A stretch of DNA of 64,000 nucleotides from Marinomonas primoryensis (GCF_013372285.1 NZ_CP054301.1:1164001-1228000), one strand, 5' to 3'; positions 1-9,587 are shown, counted from the first letter of the stretch. Made by a program: numbers and translations. Notes: a model not told the origin generated them from the sequence alone.

Positions 1-1305
1 TTAGGACAGACCGAATCTGCTCAATTTAGTAAAGCAGATAAACAGGCTTTAAAAGAGAAGATACGAAGTTCTTACGTGTCTGATTATACCAATACCTGGC
101 GTGCGCTATTGAATGAAATTGATATTAAGTATTTTAGTAATATTAATGAGGCTGTGGATATACTGGATAATTTGACAGGTAATTCAGAACCCTTACAAAG
201 ACTACTATCAACCTTAGGAGACAACACCAAGTTATTTCCTGAAATTCCAGAAGATAAAGCAGCAAGGGAAGAGGTTCAAAAAAGCGCTAAATACAATATG
301 GCGCTAAAAATCGATGTTCCCTTTACGGATCTTAATAATATGCTTGAGACAACGGATGGCAAACCTGCTTATCTTGAGGAGGTTCTGTTGTCTATTGAAC
401 AGCTAAAAGTGTATTTGACGGCCATTCAAGATGCTCCAGATGTTGGACGAGCGGCGCTTGAAACCACAAAAACCCGCACTTCAATGAGCAGTGTAGACCC
501 TATTTTTACATTGTCTCGTATTGCAAATGGACTGCCTAAACCACTCGATTCAATGATGTCAAAGCTGGCTAATGAGAGCTGGTATGTCATTAAGCAAGAA
601 GCTATTCGCTATTTAGAAGTTCGATGGCATGATGATATTTACAAAGTATATGAACAAAAATTTGCTGGTAAATACCCATTTGATCCAGGCTCTAATAGAG
701 ATGTGTCATTACAAGATTTTGAAGCATTCTTTGCACCTAATGGTACCTTAGATCGGTTTTATAACGATCAATTGAAAATGTTCATTGAAGAAAATCTAGA
801 CCTAAATGGAGGGACTCAGAATAAGTCACTTATACGTTCTGATGTATTGAGCCAACTTGAGAATGCTAAGTTAATACAAGACGCTTTCTTTAATAAAAAA
901 GGAATTTTAGATGTGGCTTTTGGCGTTGAACCAATCAAACTAACATCAAATAAAAGACGAGGGGTGTTGAATGTTGATGGTCAATATCTGTCATACAGTC
1001 ATGGTCCGAGAAGCAATGTCGAAATGATATGGCCAAATACACTTAGAGATACCACCATTTCAAAAGTAACTTTGGTACCAACGCAGTCAAATTTTTCTCC
1101 CCGGAGTGTTAGTTCAGAAGGGCCATGGGCATTATATCGTTTATTAGATAAGGCGAATGTGGTGAGCGCAAGTGATTCTGGCGTGATATACCAATTTAAT
1201 GTAGATGATGGCGATATGGAAATACGAGTCAATACTGATGAGGAATCCAATCCATTTACTCGAAGATTATTCCAGTCTTTTGATTTGTCTAAGACATTAT
1301 ATTAA
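1..1305 (+). CDS. tssM: T6SS membrane-complex protein TssM (IcmF), C-terminal part
   Basis: The reading frame is open from base 1, so this is the 3' part of a gene beginning upstream; about 434 residues are visible. TssM is the large inner-membrane protein of the type VI secretion trans-envelope complex (with TssJ and TssL); this portion would be periplasmic. The visible sequence matches the IcmF C-terminal region: an early YVSDYTNTWRALL segment and a late GPWALYRLLDKA segment, followed by the beta-rich tail with an NPF motif near the end, as in TssM proteins that bind TssJ. No transmembrane segment is expected in this part and none is seen. The GTG at 76 is an internal codon, not a start. 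Following genes hcp and vgrG support the assignment. Confidence 0.88.
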   Translation, partial: LGQTESAQFSKADKQALKEKIRSSYVSDYTNTWRALLNEIDIKYFSNINEAVDILDNLTGNSEPLQRLLSTLGDNTKLFPEIPEDKAAREEVQKSAKYNMALKIDVPFTDLNNMLETTDGKPAYLEEVLLSIEQLKVYLTAIQDAPDVGRAALETTKTRTSMSSVDPIFTLSRIANGLPKPLDSMMSKLANESWYVIKQEAIRYLEVRWHDDIYKVYEQKFAGKYPFDPGSNRDVSLQDFEAFFAPNGTLDRFYNDQLKMFIEENLDLNGGTQNKSLIRSDVLSQLENAKLIQDAFFNKKGILDVAFGVEPIKLTSNKRRGVLNVDGQYLSYSHGPRSNVEMIWPNTLRDTTISKVTLVPTQSNFSPRSVSSEGPWALYRLLDKANVVSASDSGVIYQFNVDDGDMEIRVNTDEESNPFTRRLFQSFDLSKTLY

Positions 1306-1326
1306 TGAATCGTCTTCATATTAACT

Positions 1327-1345
1327 AAAGGGGGAGTCCCCCTTT
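1327..1345 (+). terminator. Short G-rich hairpin after tssM
   Basis: A perfect 8-bp stem (AAAGGGGG / CCCCCTTT) with a 3-base loop lies 20 bases after the tssM stop. Only three T residues follow, so it may be a weak terminator or a transcript-stabilising hairpin rather than a full stop. Confidence 0.4.
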
Positions 1346-1363
1346 CTGTGAAATTATAGATAC

Positions 1364-2029
1364 ATGAAAAACATAGTTTGTATTGATGGTGAATATTTTT
1401 ATATAGAGCCGGATTCGAGCCTAATCCGCAATGAAGAGTCTTACTGCATTATCAAAGACCGAATAAATAAACGTGATACCGCTAATGTTGGTTGTATTGA
1501 TTGGCAGAGAATTCGTGCAGATGCAGAATCATTAGCAAAAGAGAAAGGTCTTGATCTCATTATCGCCAGTTATTATACGGTGGCTGTTTTTAAAACTCAG
1601 GGCTTTAAAGGCTTTGCAAATGGTTTAAGCCTGATAAACGCTGTATTGCTTAGTCAAGCAACTGACGATTTAAAACAACAAAAACTCAATATGGGGCTAG
1701 TGGAATGGGTGCAAAAGCAAATTACAAAAGATATCAAAAAGCTGCAGCCTACTTATGACACACTGCGTGATTTATACCGCTGTGAAAGAGAGTGTTACTT
1801 ACTAAGTGATTTCATTGGCAGGCAACAAGCGACACATGAAAATGGGCTTGAGAATGCCACTGTAGAGATTATCGAACATATTGATCGTCTTGAAATGCGC
1901 TACCAGACTATGGGTAAAGAGAGATCAGATGCAGAAAGATTTTCTTGGAGTAATACTGGTTTAGTGTTGGCGGCTAGCTTAATTAGTGCCGCCTCTACAT
2001 TTTTTTTAATGACCTACCTCAGTTATTAA
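1364..2029 (+). CDS. Short TssA-like (ImpA N-terminal domain) protein with C-terminal membrane anchor
   Basis: A 221-residue protein. Residues about 45-110 resemble the ImpA N-terminal domain of TssA-type T6SS proteins: a D-W-x-x-I-R-x-x-A pattern, then an LDLIIASYYTVAVFKTQGF stretch and a GFANGLSLI segment. A single hydrophobic helix at about residues 198-219 ends the protein, so it is probably tail-anchored in the inner membrane. Canonical TssA has a long C-terminal oligomerisation domain, which is absent; the layout is closer to the membrane-anchored TssA-like accessory proteins of the VasL type, but shorter. It lies between tssM and hcp. Role is inferred: sheath docking or stabilisation at the envelope. 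A dedicated TssA may exist upstream of the window. Confidence 0.6.
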   Translation: MKNIVCIDGEYFYIEPDSSLIRNEESYCIIKDRINKRDTANVGCIDWQRIRADAESLAKEKGLDLIIASYYTVAVFKTQGFKGFANGLSLINAVLLSQATDDLKQQKLNMGLVEWVQKQITKDIKKLQPTYDTLRDLYRCERECYLLSDFIGRQQATHENGLENATVEIIEHIDRLEMRYQTMGKERSDAERFSWSNTGLVLAASLISAASTFFLMTYLSY

Positions 2030-2097
2030 TAATAATTGAGCATCGTTTGTATGGAATTTATCTTTTTATATTTCCTTTTATTAGTATTGCCTACCGA

Positions 2098-2157
2098 GCG
2101 GATTATTGCTCGCTGGGCAACTTTCCGCTCGATCTCAGGCGGATTGTTGCTCACTGA
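2098..2157. repeat. Imperfect 19-bp direct repeat upstream of hcp
   Basis: GCGGATTATTGCTCGCTGG at 2098-2116 recurs with three mismatches at 2139-2157, 41 bases on. It lies in the 257-base gap before hcp and could be a regulator-binding tandem site for the separately controlled hcp promoter; function is unproven. Confidence 0.4.
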
Positions 2158-2286
2158 TAGATTTCTGATTTTCTAACTAGTTGAAATCATTGATATTTTG
2201 TAGTTGGCACTCTTGTTGCTATTACCTTGGTTGTGTTTTATGAAAAACATCATCCATTTACAATGCGACGAATAAGGAATGTTACT

Positions 2287-2805
2287 ATGCCAACACCATG
2301 TTATATCTCTCTCGAAGGAGAATCTCAGGGTTTGATCACCGCAGGCGCGATGTCGGTCGACTCTATCGGAGATGTGGGCTTGGAAGGCCACGATGATGAG
2401 ATGCTTGTACAGCAATTTGATCACGTTGTGACCGTACCTACGAACCCTCAGTCAGGTAACCCATCAGGCCAGCGTGTTCATAAGCCGTTTGTGTTCACGG
2501 TGGCACTGAACAAAGCCGTTCCTCTTCTGTACAACGCTTTATCTTCTGGTGAGAAGTTGTCTAAAGTGGAACTAAAATGGTACCGCACCTCGTCAGAAGG
2601 CAAGCAAGAAAACTTCTTCGTGACGGCACTGGAAGGCGCGGTGATTGTTGACATCAAATGTGAAATGCCCCATTGCCAAGATCCGGCAAACGGCAACTTC
2701 ACACAAAACATTGCGGTGTCACTTGCGTACCGCAAAATCACGTGGGACCACGTCAGCTCTGGCACGTCGGGTTCGGACGATTGGAGTAAACCCATCGAAG
2801 CGTAA
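2287..2805 (+). CDS. hcp: T6SS tube protein Hcp
   Basis: A 172-residue Hcp-family protein, the hexameric ring that stacks into the secreted inner tube of the type VI apparatus. The family pattern is clear: the N-terminal MPTPCYISLEG, a D-x-I-G-D-V segment, the HKPFVFT motif at mid protein, and the late NIAVSLAYRKITW strand. I chose ATG 2287 because an AAGGA ribosome site sits 8 bases upstream and homologues begin at this residue; an upstream in-frame ATG at 2227 would add 20 unlikely residues. The gene has its own 257-base upstream gap and a strong terminator just after it, so it is probably its own transcription unit, as expected for a highly expressed tube subunit. Confidence 0.95.
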   Translation: MPTPCYISLEGESQGLITAGAMSVDSIGDVGLEGHDDEMLVQQFDHVVTVPTNPQSGNPSGQRVHKPFVFTVALNKAVPLLYNALSSGEKLSKVELKWYRTSSEGKQENFFVTALEGAVIVDIKCEMPHCQDPANGNFTQNIAVSLAYRKITWDHVSSGTSGSDDWSKPIEA

Positions 2806-2832
2806 GCGTCGATGGTAGAGGCTCTGATTGAT

Positions 2833-2861
2833 AAAACCGCCTGTGTTCACAGGCGGTTTTT
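2833..2861 (+). terminator. Rho-independent terminator after hcp
   Basis: A perfect 12-bp stem (AAAACCGCCTGT / ACAGGCGGTTTT) with a 4-base loop and a trailing T run lies 27 bases after the hcp stop codon. Confidence 0.85.
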
Positions 2862-2929
2862 GTGTGTGTTAATATGCCTTCGTGTTTACGGAGAAAACAG
2901 AACACCCAGTCATCACAAAGGAAGGTAGT

Positions 2930-5062
2930 ATGACGACATTGACGTTTACATTGGTCCTCGACGGAATCGAAGAAGACACCTTGGTCGTACGAGAGTACCA
3001 AGGGCATGAATCTTTATCGGACACCCTTCTACAAGATGGCTCTCCCTGTTATGGTTTTCGGTATCAACTGACGCTTGCCAGTCGACGCTCAGACCTCAGT
3101 GCCGATCAGATTGTCGATAAGCATGCCGAATTGCGTATTGTTCGTAATGGTCTGTTAGTACAGCGAGTTCATGGCATTGTCCGCCACTTTGAAAAAGGCG
3201 ACACAGGTCACCACCATACTTACTATGCCTTAAGTCTTGTTCCTGCCCTTGAACGTCTTGCTTTGCGTCACAACAGTCGTATTTTCCAAAAGAAAAGCGC
3301 GCAAGAAATCATCGTCCAACTGCTCGAAGAAATGGGCATCACCGATTACCTTTTCACCCTACAGCGCCCACCACAGCAACGTGAATTCTGTGTGCAATAC
3401 CGTGAAACGGATTTACATTTTTTACACCGCTTAGCCTCTGAAGAAGGTTGGGTCTATTACTTCACCAATGAAACCATGGCACTGTCCGAAGAAGGTACCT
3501 ACCTCAAGGGAAAACATACCCTTAACGTCGTCGACAAAAGCCAGTCCATGTCCCTGCATGATCGTGCCATTCCCTACAACGTGTTGTCCGGTGGTGTAGA
3601 CAATAGCCCTTATATCTCCACCTTGACCGAACACACCCAATCCTTTCCAAGCCAAAGTGTGCTCAAGGATTACAGCTTTAAAAAGCCCGATTACCGCTTC
3701 TTGCATCAACAAGAAGGCCACGACATGGATTACCAGCATCAAGCGTATGAATACTTTGATTCGCCAGGGCGGTTCAAAGACGACGAAACAGGCAAAGCCT
3801 TTGCGCGCATACGATTGGAATATCTACGTCGAACCGCTCACACCGTCGTCGGTAAAAGCAACGACGCCGCGATTCAGGCGGGGGCGAGAATCACCGTCAC
3901 CGATCACATCGACGATAAAATGAACCAAGTGTGGGTGCCAGTGCAAGTGACCCATCAAGGCAATCAGCCTCAGGCACTAGAAGAAGAAGGTCACACCGGC
4001 GCAACGACCTACCACAACACCTTTACCCTGATTCCCACAGCCACCAACTGGCAGGCCACCCCACAGCCCAAACCCAACGTGGATGGCCCAATGATGGCCA
4101 CCGTTGTCGGCCCCCAAGACGAAGAAATCTACTGCGACGACCATGGACGAGTCAAAATCCACTTTCCATGGGACCGATACAGCGCTGCCAACGACCAAAG
4201 TTCGTGCTGGATACGCGTCTCCCAAGGTTGGGCTGGGAACCAACATGGCATGATGGCGATCCCCCGTATTGGCAGTGAAGTGATCGTCAGCTTTTTAAAC
4301 GGTGACCCAGATCAGCCCATCGTGACAGGAAGAACCTACCACGCCAAAAACACGCCCCCGTACGTCTTACCAGAACACAAAACCAAAACCGTCTGGCGAA
4401 GTGACACCCACCAAGGCAAAGGCTTCAACGAAATCAGTTTTGAAGACCAAGTTGATCATGAAAAAGTGTACCTACACGCACAAAAAGACCAACAAGAAGA
4501 CATACTCAACGACCAACTCACCCAGATCGGTCACGACCAGCATGTCAACATCGGCAATGACCGTTTTACCGAGATCAAAAAAGACAGCCACTTAACCATC
4601 GAAGGCGAATGCCGCCTTAAGGTCTTCAAAGACAAAACCGACATCATCGACGGTAACCTACAACAAAAAGTAGGCTCGAAAGCGATACTCGATGCTGCCA
4701 ATGAAATACATCTTAAAAGCGGCAACAAAGTAGTGATAGAGGCTGGCGCTGAAATCACCCTATTGGCTGGCGGCAGCTTCATCAAAATAGATGCAGCGGG
4801 TGTATCGGTTGTCGGCGGGGTCATTAAACTTAACTCCGGTGGCAGTGCAGGAGCGGGCAGTGGATTTAGTGGCGCAGTGGCTCTATTACCTAAGGGAGAA
4901 AAAAGTATAGCGCCTCCTGAAAAAATCGTTATTACACCGACTCCTGCACTGAAACAACAATTGATATCCGATCAACAACAAGATGAACCCGTGACTGAAG
5001 TGTGCCAGAAAAAAGCCGATGGTACCTGCCCACTAACGGATTGTCCTTGTGGGAATAATTAA
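2930..5062 (+). CDS. vgrG: T6SS spike protein VgrG with Cys-rich tail
   Basis: A 710-residue VgrG, the trimeric needle tip of the type VI apparatus. The N-terminal half is the gp27-like base (for example QYRETDLHFLHRLASEEGW). The gp5 OB-fold follows with DDHGRVKIHFPWDRY and GDPDQPIVTGRTYH. Then comes the beta-helix repeat region, ending in the DUF2345-like segment with EIHLKSGNKVVIEAG. There is no large enzymatic extension. The last roughly 60 residues are a Pro/Lys/Gln-rich linker and a Cys-rich end, CQKKADGTCPLTDCPCGNN, that could bind a metal or serve as an adaptor or cargo docking tail. ATG 2930 is preceded by AAAGGAAGG; the upstream GTG at 2882 lacks such a site. Three bases separate it from the DUF4123 adaptor, so cargo loading by this spike is likely. 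Confidence 0.95.
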   Translation: MTTLTFTLVLDGIEEDTLVVREYQGHESLSDTLLQDGSPCYGFRYQLTLASRRSDLSADQIVDKHAELRIVRNGLLVQRVHGIVRHFEKGDTGHHHTYYALSLVPALERLALRHNSRIFQKKSAQEIIVQLLEEMGITDYLFTLQRPPQQREFCVQYRETDLHFLHRLASEEGWVYYFTNETMALSEEGTYLKGKHTLNVVDKSQSMSLHDRAIPYNVLSGGVDNSPYISTLTEHTQSFPSQSVLKDYSFKKPDYRFLHQQEGHDMDYQHQAYEYFDSPGRFKDDETGKAFARIRLEYLRRTAHTVVGKSNDAAIQAGARITVTDHIDDKMNQVWVPVQVTHQGNQPQALEEEGHTGATTYHNTFTLIPTATNWQATPQPKPNVDGPMMATVVGPQDEEIYCDDHGRVKIHFPWDRYSAANDQSSCWIRVSQGWAGNQHGMMAIPRIGSEVIVSFLNGDPDQPIVTGRTYHAKNTPPYVLPEHKTKTVWRSDTHQGKGFNEISFEDQVDHEKVYLHAQKDQQEDILNDQLTQIGHDQHVNIGNDRFTEIKKDSHLTIEGECRLKVFKDKTDIIDGNLQQKVGSKAILDAANEIHLKSGNKVVIEAGAEITLLAGGSFIKIDAAGVSVVGGVIKLNSGGSAGAGSGFSGAVALLPKGEKSIAPPEKIVITPTPALKQQLISDQQQDEPVTEVCQKKADGTCPLTDCPCGNN

Positions 5063-5065
5063 TTG

Positions 5066-6016
5066 ATGAACACATCCGATACGTTCCATCTACAGGCCGG
5101 TTCGCTTCAACCCAATTTACAGCATTACCTAATTGCAAACCGCTTGCCGGGGAGTATGCCTAACTTAATGGCGGATATGTATGCTCATAATGGGGGCGCT
5201 GATAATGCCATTTTGTACCTTAATTCAGAATTATCAGAACTGCTTGAAGTGAGTCCTTATGTCATAAGAGTGCACGAAGGCGATTTTGTACTTAAGCAAT
5301 ACGAACGTAATGCGGTTGTTCAAAATGGTTGGTCTGGCATTGTGATTTCTGTTGCTGACACAACAAGCTTCGACGAATTATTAATGCACTTGCGCCAACG
5401 CTTACTGGTGTTATTTTCTTCAGACAGGAAGGGCGTTTTACATTTCTCTAATCCAAATGTCGCCAATTATTGGTTTGGGGAAGCTGATACTAATGAAACT
5501 GCTGTGTGGCTTGGGCCGATTAAGAAAATATGGTGGTATGGGGCAAACAATTCTCCAAATCAAGCTTTATGGTGCCATATTTGGAACCTCTCAGACGCGC
5601 CACCAGTGGATACCAGTCCTCCGCCTTCACTATGGAGCATCACAGAGTCACAAAAAGCCGCGCTTGAACTTAAAAAAGTGGATAAAGTCTTAGCCGAGTT
5701 TTTTTTAAGCGCCTCAATAAGTGTGAAAAGCAGTCAGCAGTGGCTTAGGTATCGGAGTTTTTTTTGTGATGCTAGCACTTTGGGGTTGGTCGAGCGGGAC
5801 CATGTTTATCAATATCTTTTGTTATGTAACGAGCATGATCATACAAATGAAAACCTTGATGATAACTTCAGAGAAGTCGGTGCAGACGGAAATAACCTTG
5901 ATAAAAGCCTTATTGAAAGTCTCGATGTTGCTTTTATCCAAACACTGAGTGAATCAAAAAAACTGCACCATATAAAAACGCGTCTAAAAAGGGATAGATC
6001 GTATGCTAACGGATAA
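5066..6016 (+). CDS. DUF4123 T6SS effector-loading adaptor (Tap/TEC-like)
   Basis: A 316-residue protein with the DUF4123 pattern in the first half: an N-terminal D-x-A-x-N-A-I-L-Y-L-like segment (residues about 48-60), an RQRLLVLFSSDRKGVLHFSNPNV-type centre, and a W-x-G-P-I-x-x-I-W-W segment. DUF4123 proteins are chaperones that bind a specific effector and hand it to the VgrG tip. The position exactly between vgrG and the toxin fits. Start: ATG 5066 follows a TTG at 5063 directly after the vgrG stop. The 3' end overlaps the toxin gene by 14 bases, which suggests translational coupling and near 1:1 synthesis. The C-terminal roughly 120 residues are not recognised and probably give effector specificity. 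Confidence 0.8.
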   Translation: MNTSDTFHLQAGSLQPNLQHYLIANRLPGSMPNLMADMYAHNGGADNAILYLNSELSELLEVSPYVIRVHEGDFVLKQYERNAVVQNGWSGIVISVADTTSFDELLMHLRQRLLVLFSSDRKGVLHFSNPNVANYWFGEADTNETAVWLGPIKKIWWYGANNSPNQALWCHIWNLSDAPPVDTSPPPSLWSITESQKAALELKKVDKVLAEFFLSASISVKSSQQWLRYRSFFCDASTLGLVERDHVYQYLLLCNEHDHTNENLDDNFREVGADGNNLDKSLIESLDVAFIQTLSESKKLHHIKTRLKRDRSYANG

Positions 6017-9000
6017 AATAGGCTCAGGTCCTGCCTGTGATACCACTAAATTATTTATTGAAGTAACGGGTATACAGCATGACCCAAGCTACAGCTTTCA
6101 ATTTTATGGTGCAAAAGACGACAGTCGGAAAAAAGACATAGAAGGCAAAAAAGTCTGCCAGCCATTAGGCGATACCAGTATCTATAGTTGGGAGTGGAAA
6201 AAAAACGCCTCACCAATAAACGCTTGCTTATCGATTGCGGCGGAAAATGGCGACATTACACTGCCGCTGTATGACGATGCGCAAGCAAAAGAACGGATTG
6301 ATGGTGAGCAGGATTACCTATTGCACTCCATTGTGCCCCTTACCCTATTACCCACTTACAATAAACACCTACAAGATAATGAACGTTACGCACCCACCCG
6401 TAATGGATACCTGTACGTGTTTTATAACAATAAAGTCTGGCGAGAGCTGGAAATACACGCATCCGATAGTGAAGGTGTGCAGTTTCAGGATGTGGATTTA
6501 TCTGCATATCGCACAGGCGAAAATGATACTTTCTCATCAGACAAACGTGAGGCCGTGGGTAACCCCCTAAAAGACATCTGGCTGCCAGTAAAAGATAATA
6601 ACAAAGACACTCTTGTGCATCTTGCCTACTCCGATGTGCCATGGAGTGGTGAGCGCTTAAATTATCTTGAAGCGAATCTATCTGAACTGAAAAAACGCGC
6701 GCAATCTTTACACGAGTTAAAAGGCGCGGATAACCCGCCCAGCAACCGAACAAAAGAGGGTTGTGTACTCTTTGCCAGCAGCTTACCTGAAATGAGAGCT
6801 CGTGCGGACATTGAATGGCATATCGCTGAGCCGATTAAGTTCAATCGTGACCTAACCGGAAGTAGCTTAAACCAACAATACACAGACATCAAAAGTGGCA
6901 TAGAAAAAGCCAATAATAATGGTGACGAACAATTCGAAGCCCTAATGCATCGAAGTGCGTTTCAATACGAATACGGCATGAAAGAAACGGCGTTAAAGTC
7001 CCTGATTACCAACGACAATGACTTAGACAAAAACTGGGAGGCCTCACAAAGTCTTGATTATCTTGGTGATGCCAAAGCTCGTCAGCTAAGAACCTTAGTG
7101 CTCGATGACCCAGTGTTTGATTTAAAACAGCGTGCCTTTATAGTGCTTTCTGGCGCGGCGTACATGCAGCAATTGTATGTGGATATGAGCCAACAAGAAT
7201 ATTATCAGACCGCCGAACTGACACAACAAATGATCATGACTGAACGCTTCGGCCAACAAGACAACGCACTTTATAAATTTAATAGTGATGTCAGTCGAGA
7301 TTTAAGCGGACGTTTTCATCGGACATTACGTACACGAGAGCGCTTGATTGCGAATCGTGACATCAAAGAACTGCAATATTACGTTGATCAAACACTCAAT
7401 AGTCAACGTACGGCAGATGTCTTGCGTGATATTTCTTCACTAAATGGCCTGAACTCAGCAGGTGCACACAAGATCGTCGGTCATGCTATGAGCGCATTGA
7501 GTATTAACATCGACAAAATCGACGCCTTTTCAAAATACCACTATATCTATGACCACCTGCCGGCTGATCGGCCTCTTAATCAGATAAAAAGTCTGAGTGT
7601 AGAAGACTGTCATGCTACCCTCAGAAGTGTCTTATCCTCCAGTAGCCATCCTCTTTGTAAGGTGCTATTTGTTGAAGAAGGGTCTGTTACCTTAGACTCC
7701 GAGTATACACCGCCAGAAGCTCTGAATGACGGCTCTGGCTTTGCTACTCCGGAGAGCTTAGCGCAATGGAGCCAGAACGATTTTGAACTCGAAGACGACC
7801 AACTGGAAGTTATCGACCTTGTGTTTATTACCAAGAGCAATGTGCCAGCCTCTCTGTCCGATAAAGTGCAAGATGCGTTTTCTCAAGCAAGGCGTGTGAG
7901 CAGCATTCTGAATAGTATTTTAAGTAGCTACTACGAAGCGTTAATGTCAATAAAAGACTTGGCGTCAGAAGCAAAAGTCATCCAGTTTAATCAAGCCTAT
8001 GCCTCCGTATTGGCCTTAACTAAGGCAACGAATCCGACCTATCTTGGCAAAATGTTGTTTACCTCAGCGCAGGGGGCAGAAACCAAGGGCTATGTGGTGG
8101 GCGTGCATGGTCAAGGGCTGGAGTTTGGCCTGAGTGCTGATGACAGAGAGCACATCAAAAATAAACGACGTAAAGGGCTACAAGGTCAATTGCGTGAGGA
8201 AAATGGCCGCTTAGTCGTGGCGTCCAACAAAAAGCCGTTTAGTAACGCGGACAAAGCCAATTTGGCAGAGCGCGGCAACCTAAAAGTGGTGGTGTTGCCA
8301 GAAGACAGTGAAATGGCGCAAGCCTATAACCAAGCCAATACGCAGCGTGCGTTAAGGAACATGAACAACCCTGAGATCAACAGCAGCAACGTCTACGAGC
8401 GCATCCGAATCCCGTACTGGATTGTTGCCATTGAAACAGTGAATTTGGTGTTAAACTTTAAGTATTTTGAAAGTTTTTATAAAGGTAAAGATAGACTACC
8501 TTCATTTGGATATATGGTTAGTGCATCTGTGGACTTGAGTGTGGCGGTGACCCATGCGGCCAATTTGCACGGCCAAAATGCCTCACTGTTAACCCGCGCA
8601 GCTAATAAGACAATGATTACACTGCCTCAGTTAAGGATAGGTAGTGCCGAATTAGTTGCTAGTCTGAGCCGTTTGGCCGTGGCGGGGCTTGTTGGTGGCT
8701 TATTGACCGCTGGTATGGCCTTCTGGGAGGCCCTTCGCTTGTCCGCCAAAAATGACGACGATGCTAGTGCTGCTATGTACATGGTGGCCGTGGGAACCGG
8801 TATGTCTACTATTGCCACGGGCTTGTTTACCACCAGTGTCCCTATTTTATTTGGTATGGGGCCGATTGCCTGGTTAGGAATTGGCATTGCGGTAACAGGG
8901 GCACTTTTATACATGTTGTTCTTAGACACACCTATTGAAGAGTGGCTAAAAAATGGCCCCTTTGCCGACGACCCAGGTGAGCAATACGCCCACCTACAGG

Positions 9001-9587
9001 ATAATAAAGTCGCGTTCGAGCGCTTTGTAAATTGCCTGTTCTCTGTGGAAATAAAAGCCTACCAATATGATCGCCAAACCGGCTTGCCAGAGGGCTTTAA
9101 TGCCGCCATGCAGGCCAAAGGCGTCACCCATGCGATACGAGTGAGCAGTAACCTCGCAACACTCATGGGGGAGGACAACGCAAGTATCGATTTTTATGCT
9201 CGTCCTGCCATGCTAGAGAAAATAGAAACCCGCTCTCGAATCGGTATTTCCCATGACGAGGAAGTCAAACCGTTGGGCAGCAAACCACTGTCAATCATAG
9301 CGCAAACGGATGGGCCAGACAGCACGGTTTATTTTGTAAAACACGATACAGCATTACCAACCTCTCATAGTGATAGTTCTTTGTGGGGCGGGAAGGTTCA
9401 TAGTTACCGCTATGCAAAAGCCTTTATCGCACGAGTCCGGCTGCACATAGGTGATGAGGTGTTTCCGATGCCCGCGTTAGATCAAGCCGCCTTCGAGGAC
9501 CCTGTATTTGATCCACCGCATTTTATGGAGGATGAAAAATCTTGGGGCAATCAAGCCATCACCATAACTCCCAATCAAAAACCATGA
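6003..9587 (+). CDS. VasX-like T6SS membrane-targeting toxin
   Basis: A 1194-residue protein resembling the VasX family of pore-forming T6SS effectors. The N-terminal 200 residues carry the family pattern: a VPLTLLPTYNKHL segment, then YAPTRNGYLYVFYNNKVWRE at about residues 127-146. The middle is helical and without recognised enzymatic motifs. Hydrophobic segments cluster near the C-terminus at about residues 882-910, 921-943 and 950-975, which would be the membrane-inserting part; a roughly 200-residue soluble tail follows. V. cholerae VasX is of similar size and is secreted with a DUF4123 adaptor, as here. There is no signal peptide. Membrane depolarisation of competitor cells is inferred from the family. 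Immunity is probably provided by the downstream membrane-protein array. A degraded copy of its 3' end occurs at 11874-12060. Confidence 0.78.
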   Translation: MLTDKIGSGPACDTTKLFIEVTGIQHDPSYSFQFYGAKDDSRKKDIEGKKVCQPLGDTSIYSWEWKKNASPINACLSIAAENGDITLPLYDDAQAKERIDGEQDYLLHSIVPLTLLPTYNKHLQDNERYAPTRNGYLYVFYNNKVWRELEIHASDSEGVQFQDVDLSAYRTGENDTFSSDKREAVGNPLKDIWLPVKDNNKDTLVHLAYSDVPWSGERLNYLEANLSELKKRAQSLHELKGADNPPSNRTKEGCVLFASSLPEMRARADIEWHIAEPIKFNRDLTGSSLNQQYTDIKSGIEKANNNGDEQFEALMHRSAFQYEYGMKETALKSLITNDNDLDKNWEASQSLDYLGDAKARQLRTLVLDDPVFDLKQRAFIVLSGAAYMQQLYVDMSQQEYYQTAELTQQMIMTERFGQQDNALYKFNSDVSRDLSGRFHRTLRTRERLIANRDIKELQYYVDQTLNSQRTADVLRDISSLNGLNSAGAHKIVGHAMSALSINIDKIDAFSKYHYIYDHLPADRPLNQIKSLSVEDCHATLRSVLSSSSHPLCKVLFVEEGSVTLDSEYTPPEALNDGSGFATPESLAQWSQNDFELEDDQLEVIDLVFITKSNVPASLSDKVQDAFSQARRVSSILNSILSSYYEALMSIKDLASEAKVIQFNQAYASVLALTKATNPTYLGKMLFTSAQGAETKGYVVGVHGQGLEFGLSADDREHIKNKRRKGLQGQLREENGRLVVASNKKPFSNADKANLAERGNLKVVVLPEDSEMAQAYNQANTQRALRNMNNPEINSSNVYERIRIPYWIVAIETVNLVLNFKYFESFYKGKDRLPSFGYMVSASVDLSVAVTHAANLHGQNASLLTRAANKTMITLPQLRIGSAELVASLSRLAVAGLVGGLLTAGMAFWEALRLSAKNDDDASAAMYMVAVGTGMSTIATGLFTTSVPILFGMGPIAWLGIGIAVTGALLYMLFLDTPIEEWLKNGPFADDPGEQYAHLQDNKVAFERFVNCLFSVEIKAYQYDRQTGLPEGFNAAMQAKGVTHAIRVSSNLATLMGEDNASIDFYARPAMLEKIETRSRIGISHDEEVKPLGSKPLSIIAQTDGPDSTVYFVKHDTALPTSHSDSSLWGGKVHSYRYAKAFIARVRLHIGDEVFPMPALDQAAFEDPVFDPPHFMEDEKSWGNQAITITPNQKP

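Noticed and set aside
3977..4246. Antisense and alternative-frame ORFs inside vgrG
   Set aside because: These are shadows of the vgrG frame with no domain features.
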